A stretch of DNA of 64,000 bases, taken from Manihot esculenta. Lineage: Eukaryota; Streptophyta; Magnoliopsida; Malpighiales; Euphorbiaceae. Below the pieces are notes generated by a model. The model was not told the origin of the DNA. It searched no databases and worked only from the letters and a program-made list of their open reading frames with translations. Within the stretch, counting starts at the first letter, position 1. Each line of letters opens with the position of its first letter. The position numbers and the translations under genes are program-made. Shown here one piece after another: positions 21,101 to 31,082 of the stretch. The stretch is from positions 12,036,062-12,100,061 of the forward strand of contig NC_035178.2 of NCBI RefSeq assembly GCF_001659605.2, in the 5' to 3' direction.

Positions 21101-21599
21101 AGAATTTTAAAAATTTAAAAATTTTGCATATTTTACTACTGCCAAAATACTAGTATTTAATTATTCTCTTGTTAAAGGTTTTATTCCTACTTGAATTAAT
21201 CCTATATGAATATACTTGGGGTCCACTTTAAAAGAAAAGGAGGAAATAAAACCAAAAATCATTTAGGGCGCAACCAATTCTACCAAAAACTTAAATTGTT
21301 AGTAGAGGCGCTGTTTACCCCTATATAGCCCAGGAACTCCGCACACGGTAACGTCTCTCACGTTGAGTTGCCACATTGGGGACCGGGCCCACATTGGCAC
21401 TTTTCCTTTGGCCATATTAAATCCCACTATATTTTTTTTTATAATAATTTATTTTATAATATAAATATTTTTTTATAGGATAGTTATTCAATTTTTATAA
21501 AGATATTTTTAAATTTTATTTATTATTAAACTAAAAATACAATAAAATTTTTTTAATAATACAACTCTAGTTATAAAAATTTAGAGTAAAATTAGTAAA
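21101..21599 (-). other. Viral leader / junction with NLR upstream DNA
   Basis: No coding is recognised. 21260-21420 is the most GC-rich part and may be the viral 5' leader. From about 21500 the sequence matches the AT-rich DNA upstream of CNL1, so the right-hand insertion junction lies between about 21420 and 21500. No tRNA primer-binding site was identified. Confidence 0.35.
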
Positions 21600-22076
21600 A
21601 TAAATTTTAATTTATTATTTTTTTAGCTTAATTTTAATTTATTAAGGATTAAAATAGAGATTTGCCGTTAAATTGCCAACTGCCACATCTTTACCTCTCA
21701 GCCACACATTTCAAAGTCACCGGCTGACTCACTCTTGTTGAAGTCTTCCTCAGGTCGATAACACAAAATTTGCAAGAACAACTTGCTTACTATTCCTCGA
21801 GACCGGCGGCGATATTCCTTCTTCTCTGCTAAGGCTTTCTGAAACCTGTTAAATTTAACAGTAAGTCCTCTGATTTTGCATAATTTTCTAATATAGTCCT
21901 CTAAATTAATGTAGATATATTATTATCTGGTTGATGTTTTATTTGATAGATGCATGGTTAAATCATTTAATAATAGCTAATGCTCTTATGTTTCAATCAA
22001 TTAGTAAATCTGAAAACATTTGTGCTTACTATCTAACCAGAGAAGAGTTGAAAGCAGGTGAACACAGTAGGCCAAG
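21600..22076 (+). promoter_or_regulatory. Upstream region and 5'UTR intron of CNL2
   Basis: Nearly identical to 5690-6165 upstream of CNL1, including the leader, the GTAAGT donor (near 21861) and the CAG acceptor (near 22041). The W-box core TTGACT of CNL1 is CTGACT here (21724-21729). The duplication therefore carried the promoter along with the coding region. Confidence 0.6.
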
Positions 22077-22299
22077 ATGGCCTCAGTTGTAGTTGATCAT
22101 GTGATTGGCACAATAATGACTGCTCTTCAAGAGGAAGCAACATTGTTAGTAGGTATCAAAGATGAACTTGAGGAAATCAGCAAAGAACTTGTAAGCATGA
22201 GATCTTTTCTACAAGATGCTGAGAGAAACAAAGTCATGTCAAAAGGAGAGGAGACATGGGTTGCAGAGGTGAGGGACACTGCACACCAAATAGAAGACC

Positions 22300-22634
22300 T
22301 GTTAACAATTGCAGCAATGGAGAGCAAGGGAAGAAGATGAAAAAATTGAGGAAGAAGACTTCTCTATTGATCTAGTATTCTCTTTCTGGAGAAGTTACAA
22401 AAAGGAAGCTTTTATAGAAAGCTTTTACAAGTCAAAAGTGTCCATCTTAGTATCTAACCTTTCTAATATTAAAAAAACATAATCCCATTAAATCTGGAAT
22501 TCTGATTTCAGAAACAGAGTTTCTGATACAGCAGGTTCAACAGAAACCAGAATGCAATAACCAAAGGATAAAACTTAACAAAAATACAAAATATTTCTAA
22601 CTAGTTTCCAACTACAATCTCAACTAGACTAACA
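22300..22634 (-). repeat. Copia 3' LTR (left)
   Basis: 335 bp with ends TGTTAACAATTG and CTAACA on the plus strand, preceded by target duplication AGACC at 22295-22299. It differs from the right LTR at four sites (three C/T transitions and one G/A). The last Copia codons read into it, with the stop at 22629-22631. Confidence 0.95.
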
Positions 22635-22645
22635 CTCCTCCTTGA
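22635..22645 (-). other. Copia polypurine tract
   Basis: On the minus strand AAGGAGGAG directly abuts the LTR start TGTTAG. This is the expected place and composition for the plus-strand primer. Confidence 0.75.
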
Positions 22646-22755
22646 TATTGTTTTTGGAAACACCAAGCAAGGATTTCATGAACTCAAGTTTTGCTCTTGG
22701 TAATGCTTTTGTAAAAATATCAGCCTGCTGCAAATTTGAAGTGCAATGGACCAGC
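22646..22755 (-). pseudogene. Copia RNase H C-terminal tail, cut off by a nested solo LTR
   Basis: Encodes VHCTSNLQQADIFTKALP and the short C-terminal tail that normally follows the HGRTKHI...REIKLV region at 25273-25400. The nested LTR at 22756-25267 separates the two parts, and CCAGC is duplicated at each edge. Confidence 0.9.
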
Positions 22756-25267
22756 TGTAACGACCCGAAAATCCGGACCGCTACCGGCGCTAGGATCCAG
22801 ATCGGCATAAGGCCGCCGGGACCCGTAGCAAGCCTACTATGCATCCTGTACAGCTGGTATAATCCCAAACATGATCAAACATATCCATAAAACATTTAAA
22901 ACTTTACCTTTTACCAGTTTGACCTGTGTATGCACTATGACCGAACTCATAGAACCCCTAGGGTCAGCATACCCTATGTCAAACTCGGTCCATCACATGT
23001 AACAACATAAAATAAAACTCATGTACAAAGGGATTATCCAACTCGGGCCAAGCACAATACTATAACTCTGCACATATAACATAATATCATTATGTAAAAC
23101 AACTCTTTTACGTCATTACATAAACCTTACATTACATCAATACCTATCTTTACAAAGCATCATGTCCACTACTAAACTATTACTCAACATAACCATAGCC
23201 ATAGCTTGACGACTTCCTGAACTATCTCTGGCCCTGCATACCTGGGGTTAGGGGAGAGGGGTGAGCTATAAAGCCCAGTGAGCAGAAACCATAAAGAAAA
23301 CAATTCATTTTAACATATGCTATCATGGAGTGCATCACAACACAAACATATCACATCAAGGATGAATTTGTCACCATTAGCCCTCTACATATCGTAATAT
23401 GTCCCACTATACCAGGGGCGATGAGGCCACACCTAGTATTCGCTTACATAACTCATATCCTAACATGTCCAACTACACCAGGGGCGATTAGGCCTCACCT
23501 AGTGTTCGCTTACATAACATAGTACCAGGGGCGACCTGGTCTTTCTATCTCATATCATACCATGGCATATCATATCACATTATCTCATCTCATACTGAGG
23601 GCTAAGGATAATCCAATATCCATCCACATCAACAACATATTATGCAATGCATCATATTCGTGGGTTCTAATGCAAAACAACCTAATACATATATCATGGC
23701 ATTTTATGATGCATGGATCATGCTCTAAAAACATTTAATTTATTTTAAAACATAAGGTTTAGTTCCACTCACCTTTGACTAGCTCTGGGCCGACTTTGAA
23801 ACGGCTGACACTGCTAAACACCTCGGATCCTCGGGTCCGATCCTACACAGGTGGACTCCAGTGAGGTGCCAAACATACTCTAAACAACTCATAAACAACT
23901 CCCCAAAAGCCCCCTAAAACATCATAGAAACATGCATAGAAAACACCCAAGAAAAGGCTGGACAGGGCACTTTCGGCGACACTTTCGGCGGCCGAAAGTC
24001 CCAGACAGAGACGAAAGTCAGGCAGGTTCGGCGGCACCTTCGGCGGCCGAACCCTCTCTCCAGAGATGAAAGTCAGGCACTTTCGGCGGCCGAACATTAC
24101 CTTCGGCGGCCGAAAGTCTGCTTTCAAGCCAAAACTCAACTTTCGGGGGCAAGGTTAGGCGGCCACTCCCTGCATCCTCAGGCAGGTTCGGCGGCCGAAA
24201 CCACCTTCGGCGGCCGAACCTGAGTTCATCCAGAACTCAGCCTTTGTGCATTTCAAGCCTCCCAAACCTTCCATACACCCCAAAACAAACACCCAACTTC
24301 TCAAACACATGCATACATCCTTAACCATGCACAAAGGAGATCAAACAAAGCTTAAACTCCCAAAAACAACATTTAAAGCATATATAGATAGTTTATGACC
24401 CATATAGGCCAAAACCATCAAAACAAACCAAACCTCACATACTCTTTCCCAATCATGCATACTCTCTCCCATAAGCTCAAGGGGCTTGAAAACTAACTTA
24501 AACCCCAACACAAACATCACATTATCATACATTGGGCATAAAACCCACATAAACCCTAACATGCACATCTACCCATACTCAACCATCAAAATCTCTTAAA
24601 ACTCACTTAAAACTTCATGAAACGTAAAAGAAAGCATAGATCCACACTTACCTCTTGAAGATCGAGGTTTGTGCGAGCTCTAACTTGGAGATGGGAGGAA
24701 ACTACTCCTTGGGTCTCCAAGCTCCCAAAACTTGATCTAAGCTTGAAAACTCTTCAAAACAACCATGGAACTCATAAAAATATGAAGGAGATGAAGAGAA
24801 AGCATAAAAATGACCAAGGGAGGACATGAACACACCTGGGCTCGAGAATGGGGAGAAATCTCGCCCATTTTCGGTCTGAGGTGCTTTTATAGGTGGCCAG
24901 CCAAACCTCCTTCGGCGGCCTAACGTGCATGCAAAACACCCCCATGTTCGGCGGCCGAACTTGAGGTTCGGCGGCCGAACCTGGTTTGTTCAAACATAGC
25001 TTTCGGAGGCCAAAAGCGCTCCCAAAACCAACTCATGTTCGGCGGCCAAACTTCACTTTCGGCGGCCGAACCTGGCAAAAACCTTCTTGGTCTTTTCTTT
25101 TCAAAACTCAAATCTTTTTCATTTAAAACCATGAAATCAGTAAAAATCATTTTAGAAATCACATTTTACCCCTCTAGAAGACTCTGGCATCATCAAAATT
25201 CCATATTCCAACGGAGATTCCGCCGGAAGGTAGGGATTCCGATGCCGGAATCTAGCCGGGTATTACA
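22756..25267 (-). mobile_element. Gypsy solo LTR (2512 bp) nested in Copia
   Basis: It runs TGTAACGACCCG...GGGTATTACA, flanked by CCAGC (22751-22755 and 25268-25272). Same family as the LTR at 16437. It holds TTCGGCGGCCGAA palindromes at about 23960-24230 and 24915-25075, either side of the TATA box at 24884-24891, and the conserved G-rich block at about 23240. No internal domain is present, so it is a solo LTR. Confidence 0.92.
24884..24891 (-). promoter_or_regulatory. LTR TATA box
   Basis: TATAAAAG on the minus strand, in the same context (followed by a CTCAGACCGAAAATGGGC-like leader) as in the LTR at 16437. Confidence 0.55.
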
Positions 25268-25272
25268 CCAGC

Positions 25273-27195
25273 TTGATTTCTCTATTCTTCTCAGCTTCTC
25301 TCAAAGCATGAAACTTCACATTAATGTGCTTGGTCCTACCATGCTTAACTGGATTTTCAGCTATGGAAATAGCTGATTTGTTGTCCACAAAAATAGTTAT
25401 AGGTTCCTCTTCAGGTTGTTGCAAATCAAATAAAATTTTTCTTAACCAAATGGCTTGATTGGCAGTAGATGCAGCTGCAACATACTCTGCTTCTGCTGTG
25501 GATTGAGCAACAATGTCTTGTTTCCTTGAATTCCAAGTGAAGGCTCCAGACCCAAAGGAAAAAACATAACCAGAGGTGCTTTTATAATCATCCAAGCAAC
25601 CAGCCCAATCACTATCTGAATAGCCAATCAAAGTAGCATCCTCAACATTGGTATAATAAATACCATAGTTTGCAGTACCTTTCAAATACCTGAGGACCCT
25701 TTTAGCAACACCAAAATGCTTCTGACTTGGAGATTGCATGAATCTAGATAAAAGACTAGCTGAAAACATCAAATCAGGCCTTGTAGCAGTCAAATACAAC
25801 AAGCTGCCAATTAGACTTCTGAAAGTAGAACCTTCTACTTTTGGTTCCCCATCATCTTTATGAAGCTTCTCATTCAGCACCAATGGAGTTGCAACTGATT
25901 TGCAATTCTCCATACTGAATTTCTTCAACATATCAAGGGCATATTTGTGCTGAGAGATGAATATTCCACTTTCAGATTGGTCGACTTCAATGCCAAGAAA
26001 ATACTTCATCAAACCAAGATCTGACATTTCAAATTCATGCATAACCCTTTCTTTGAATCTCTGAATTTCCTCTAAGTTGTCTCCTGTTACCAATAAATCA
26101 TCAACATACAAGGAAACAATAAGCAAACTCTTGCCTTTGGTGTGCTTCACATATAAAGTGGGCTCATTAGGACTTCTTTGAAAGCCTTGATCAAGTAAAT
26201 AAGAATCCATTCTGCTGTACCAAGCTCTTGGAGCTTGTTTTAACCCATACAAGGCTTTATTAAGCTTGTAGACATGATCTTTACAATCAGCAATTTCAAA
26301 TCCTTCAGGCTGTTCAACAAAGATTTCTTCTTCCAAGTTGCCATTGAGGAATGCAGACTTGATATCCAAGTGAAAAATCTTCCATTTGTTTTGAGCAGCA
26401 AGTGCAATCAGCAATCTCACAGTATCATGCCTTGCAACAGGAGCAAATGTGTCTCCATAGTCAATACCAGGGACTTGAGCATATCCCTTAACAACTAGTC
26501 TTGCTTTGTACTTGAACACACTTCCATCAGGATTTAATTTAACTCTGTATACCCATTTAACTCCAATGACCCTCCTATTCTGAGGTCTAGGGGTAAGAAT
26601 CCAAGTTTCATTCTTGTTAATCATCCCAATCTCCTCCTGCATTGCAGCTATCCATGCATCATTACTTGAGGCTTCAACATAGTTTGAAGGTTCTGAAATA
26701 GCCAGGTTACAACTCTCATAAATCTCAGCAAGAGATTTGGTTCTTAGTGGAGGTGAATCAACATCAGAATCTGTATCGAAATTAGAATCTGATCCTGAAA
26801 CTGTAGGAACGGTTCTAGTTTTCTGCTGATCTGAACAACAATACTCAACTTGATTTGTTTTCCAATTCCAATAAGCATCTTCATCAATCTTCACATCCCT
26901 ACACACAACCACCTTCTTGGCTTCAACTTTGTACACTCTATAACCCTTCGATTGAGCTGCATAACCCAAAAAGATACTAATTTCTGCCTTATCATCAAGT
27001 TTGCCTCTCTTTACTGCAGGAACATGGATGTCACAAGCTGAACCAAACACTTTCACGTGTTTTGCTGATGGTTTTGAACCAAACCAAGCCTCCACAGGTG
27101 TCATTCCTTGCACTGACCTTGTAGGAAGCCTATTGAGAAGATATACAGCTGTATGTACAGCTTCTGCCCAGAAATTCTTTGGTAATTTCTTCTCA
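25273..27195 (-). pseudogene. Copia integrase C-terminus, reverse transcriptase and RNase H
   Basis: An open frame (about 660 aa, 25263-27245) whose first ~15 residues come from the nested LTR. True Copia sequence starts at IEKKLPKNFWAEAV. It shows the integrase C-terminal part (HVKVFGS, FLGYAAQSKGY), RT from WVYRVKLNPDG with FHLDIKSAFLNG (about 291-302), YGLKQAPRAW and YVDD (380-383), then RNase H with SDSDWAG (about 533-539), QSTAEAEY and DNKSAI. It stops at the second nested LTR. Catalytic residues look intact, so the element lost function through insertion rather than slow decay. Confidence 0.93.
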
Positions 27196-27200
27196 ATCAT

Positions 27201-28699
27201 TGATAGGCGGTTGTCGAAGCCGTCAAAAATAAACCTATTAAACAATCAACAATAAACTTGTAGATAGTGGCAATAGGGTCGAACCACAGGGAATTGACAC
27301 TAAAGATCTTCCTAATAATAACCAAGATAAGTAAATAACAAATAATTAAAAGAGGGGGTTTTGAGTTGATGGATTAACACTAAATAACAAAAGAAAGCAA
27401 TAATTTAAAGATGAGTAAATCAATAAGAGAAAAGCTTCTAGTTGAAGTATGGATCTTATTTCAGATTGTTTAGAATTGATCATTGATTCTTTAACTCTCC
27501 TATTTATTCCAATAAATTAGTTTTGGATGTGGAAGACGCTTCTCACAATCCAAATTCCTCCTTAGTTCTAGTTTGATTAGGAAACGTTCGCTAATCAAAC
27601 ACTAATCAACAAGTTGCCAAGGAACGTCCTTGGGGCATTGTAGCATCGAACAACTGTTGACTGCATTAAGACTTAGAGAAACCCAATTCTATCCTTGCCA
27701 ACCGCGTGGTCAAGTTTAGATTATGCAATTTGATTAAATGTGTATTTGAACAACCTAAGCAATTACGGACCTAAATCATTCAAACAATATTACTTAAGCA
27801 ATTTAAAAGCAATGGGCCCTTATTGATTCTAAAAGCAAAGTAATATTTATGGAAAGCTCAAATTGCATAAATATTGAAAATAAATAGAAGTTTAACAATG
27901 GAGATTTAAATCTCCCAATTCATCACAAAATCTGAAATTCACCAACTTCAACTAGAAAAGAAAAGAGTTTAGCCACTCATGGTGGACTAAATACACAAAA
28001 AGATGAAAGGAAAAGAAAAAAAAGAAGATGCTGGAGAGTTTCTGGCGAGTTCAATTCCTCAGCAGAAGATGCCTTTGCTGGTTTGAAGGTTGCCCTTTTA
28101 TAGTTGAAGAGTTCCATCCTTCTAGGGTTTTGAAATCCCTATTTAATTTGGCTTGTGACTCCTCTTTTGATGTTGAATTTAATTGCAACTGGAATTCCTT
28201 AGGTGAGAAACTCTTTCGTGGCTCTTGGAATTGTTTTGGTAGTGATTGAGTTGGATTTGGACTTCTGAAAACTTGAAATTCGGTTTCCTGAACAATTTCC
28301 CGCTCTGCTGTATTTTCTGCTGTCGAAGTGATTTGCCCGGCGATTTGACCAGTTTCTTCAAGGGATTGGGCAAATCACAGACCTGATCACGTTTCTGCCA
28401 GTCAGTTCTCTCTGTCTTCTGCGAGTGATTTGGCCAGTGTCCTCGAGTGTCCTGGGCAAATCACTGCCCATATCACTTCTGCCTGTTGCCTCCAGGTTTC
28501 TGCTTCAGCTTGATCTGGGCAGATCACTGGGCAAATCACTGACCCAATCACTTTTCTGTCAATTTTCTGCACTTTTTCTCCCATTTTCCAATTTCTTCCT
28601 TTTCTGTAAAAACAAGATAAAAACCATAAATTAAACTGAAAAATGTGTAAATAAGCAATAATAATTATGATAAAAATGTGGCTAAATTATACTTGATCA
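27201..28699. mobile_element. Probable solo LTR (1499 bp) of another family, nested in Copia integrase
   Basis: It starts TGATAGGCGG and ends TTGATCA (TG...CA), flanked by ATCAT (27196-27200 and 28700-28704). It splits the Copia integrase between ARCMM and IEKKLP. It encodes nothing recognisable. The right third carries repeated GGGCAAATCACT-like words (about 28330-28550). It is unrelated to the TGTAAC...TTACA family. Orientation is uncertain. Confidence 0.85.
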
Positions 28700-28704
28700 A
28701 TCAT

Positions 28705-30657
28705 CATGCATCTAGCCATCTCCATTACGGTTCTATTCTTCCTCTCTGAGACACCATTTTGTTCAGGAGAATAACTAACTGAAAATTGATGCTTGATTCC
28801 CAAATCTTCACAGAATTTGTTAAACTCACCAGAAGTATACTCAGTTCCGTTATCTGATCTCAAAGTTTTTAATTTGCAGCTACTTTGCCTTTCAACAAGA
28901 GCTTTAAATTTCTTAAATACTGAAAAAACTTGAGATTTGTTGGTGAGAAAATAAACCTAAGTCATCCTTGTTAAATCATCAATAAAGAGGATGAAATACA
29001 AGTTGTTACTCATGGAAGCTGTCCTCATTGGTCCACATACATCAGTATGAACCAATTCCAGCTTTTCCTTGGCCCTCCATGTTGCATTATCGAGAAAAGA
29101 TTGTCTATGAGACTTGCCAAGTTGGCAATTTCCACACACACTACCATCAACAAAAATTTCAGGCATATCTCTAACCATTTCTTTACTTTGCATGTATTTG
29201 AGAGAATTCAAGTTGTAATGGCCAAATCTTTTATGCCACAAATCAGATTCAGCATTTCTAGCAATATATGAGGTGTGTTGTTGAACTGAATTCCAATTTA
29301 AAGGAAAGCTATTACCCACCATATTAACTTTAACAATTTCAGCACCATGAGAGTCAAAAATGGAGCACACATTGTCTTTGAATGACAAGTAATAACCCTT
29401 CTTCATCATTTGAGCAACACTAAGCAAGTTTTGATCTAAACTAGGAATGAAAAGAACATCAGGAACTAGTTTGATACCTTGCTTAGTCTGAATATATACT
29501 GAACCCTTGCCTTGAGACTCCTCAATTTCTCCATTTCCAAGCTTTACTTTGACCCTCACTGATTTATCAATAGAAGAGAACAAGCTTTCATCTCTTGCCA
29601 TGTGACAAGTGCAACCACTATCCACAAGCCAAGTGTGTCTGCAACTGGTATTTGAGGAGTGTGTAACAGCAAAAATATGATCATCACATTGAGCTTGATC
29701 ATCGTGGTAATTAAGTTGTTGTGCAGGTTGCTGGTTATGATTCTGGTTTTGCCTATATTGCTTGAGTCTGCAATTTTTATCAACATGACCCAGCTTCTTG
29801 CAATAACCACATTGTGGTGGCTTAACTCCACTCTTTTGCCAGCAATCTTTCTCAAGATGGTTGGTTTTGTTGCAAGTAGGACAAGGTGGGAAATTTGCTC
29901 TTCTACCTCCCTTCCTTCTATTTGCATGTTGCTTGCCCTTGTTAAAAGAATTACTTGCAGCTTTCTTTACTTCTTCAACTAGCTTGCCCTTTTGCTTCAC
30001 AAGAAAAGCTTCCTCTGAGGACTCCTCCATTCTGAATGTCCTCCTTTGCTCAAGAGCTTGTAGAGCATTAACCAACTCTGAAAGAGAAATGGTGCTCAAG
30101 TTTTTAGAATCTTCCAAAGAAGAGATCTTTGGCTCAAATCTCTCGGGTAGGCATACAAGAACTTTCTCCACAACTCTTTTATCACTAAGCTCCTCTCCTA
30201 AAAGTCTAATTTTGTTGACAACAGAGAGTAATCTATCAGAATACTCCTTGACAGATTCAGAATCCTTCATTTTAAGGACTTCAAACTCTCTTCTCAAATT
30301 TAGAATCTGCATGCTTCTAGTTTTGTCACTTCCTTGGAACTCTTCCTTCAGCTTATCCCAAGCTTCTTTTGCTGATTCACAAGCCATGATTCTTGTGAAA
30401 ATAACATCAGAAACAGTAGAATGAAGACAAGAGAGTGCCTTGAACTTCTTTGCACACTCTTCACTATGTTGCTTCATTTGAGCAACCGTAGCATTGTCTC
30501 TCAAAGGAGGTGGGTCTCTACCCGTTTCCACAACTTCCCATAGATCATAGGCCTTCAAATAAGCCTTCATCTTCACTGACCAGATGGGATAGTTTTCACC
30601 TGAGAAAACAGGTGGTGGAGGAGCTGAATAGCTACTTGAAGCCATATTTTCACTCAC
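28705..30657 (-). pseudogene. Copia gag, protease and integrase N-terminus
   Basis: Open from ATG at 30657 for 566 aa to a TAG near 28957, and collinear beyond that to 28705. Gag (UBN2-type, about 15-230) starts with VFSGENYPIW. Two zinc knuckles follow at about 259-273 (CPTCNKTNHLEKDC) and 283-297 (CGYCKKLGHVDKNC). The aspartic protease motif WLVDSGCTCHM is near 343-353. The pre-integrase motif is LWHKRFGH (463-470), then integrase HTDVCGPM and FIDD. The single nonsense change follows DLTRMT. Downstream sequence carries RSDNG and the S..NGVSERKN integrase motifs. Confidence 0.93.
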
Positions 30658-30734
30658 AAGTATTTAAGGGTTTTTTGAGGAAGGTTTCCTTGCTAGTTTT
30701 CTCTCTTTTACAGGTCACACAAAGACCATAAAAT

Positions 30735-30746
30735 GCTCTGATACCA
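30735..30746 (-). other. Copia primer-binding site (initiator tRNA-Met)
   Basis: Minus-strand TGGTATCAGAGC lies one base inside the LTR edge at 30748. It is complementary to the 3' end of plant initiator tRNA-Met, the usual Copia primer. Confidence 0.9.
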
Positions 30747-30747
30747 T

Positions 30748-31082
30748 TGTTAACAATTGCAGCAATGGAGAGCAAGGGAAGAAGATGAAAAAATTGAGGA
30801 AGAAGACTTCTCTATTGATCTAGTATTCTCTTTCTGGAGAAGTTATAAAAAGGAAGCTTTTATAGAAAGTTTTTACAAGTCAAAAGTGTCCATCTTAGCA
30901 TCTAACCTTTCTAATATTAAAAAAACATAATCCCATTAAATCTGAAATTCTGATTTCAGAAACAGAGTTTCTGATACAGCAGGTTCAACAGAAACCAGAA
31001 TGCAATAACCAAAGGATAAAACTTAACAAAAATACAAAATATTTCTAACTAGTTTCCAACTACAATCTCAACTAGACTAACA
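30748..31082 (-). repeat. Copia 5' LTR (right)
   Basis: 335 bp, followed by AGACC at 31083-31087. A TATAAAAG box lies on the minus strand at 30857-30864, the likely promoter for the element. Confidence 0.95.

Larger units (their letters stand above)
10535..21430 (-). mobile_element. Endogenous pararetrovirus (Caulimoviridae, florendovirus/petuvirus-like), defective
   Basis: Minus-strand coding pieces appear in the order expected for a caulimovirid polyprotein. From right to left these are movement protein (20072-21100), capsid with a CCHC zinc knuckle (18857-20050 and 16062-16436), aspartic protease (within 14827-15870), reverse transcriptase (13968-14897) and RNase H (13294-13940), then a second ORF (11577-13300). 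There is no integrase and no LTR, unlike the retrotransposons nearby. All frames carry stops or shifts, a gypsy solo LTR splits the capsid, and extra partial copies of RT sequence occur. Such insertions are passive, through host DNA repair. The genus is an inference from gene order and the second ORF. Exact ends are uncertain; the right edge is placed before sequence shared with the CNL1 upstream region. Confidence 0.85.
22300..31082 (-). mobile_element. Ty1/Copia retrotransposon, complete ends, nested insertions inside
   Basis: Its 335-bp LTRs differ at four positions by eye. It has 5-bp duplications AGACC, a tRNA-iMet primer-binding site inside the right LTR and a purine tract inside the left LTR, so it lies in reverse orientation. 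Removing the two nested solo LTRs (27201-28699 and 22756-25267) and their target duplications leaves about 4.76 kb, a normal Copia length. Coding order is gag, protease, integrase, RT, RNase H, as in Ty1/Copia. Besides the insertions, a TGG-to-TAG change near 28957 interrupts the integrase. About 1.2 % LTR divergence implies a recent insertion. It disrupts CNL2. Confidence 0.95.
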
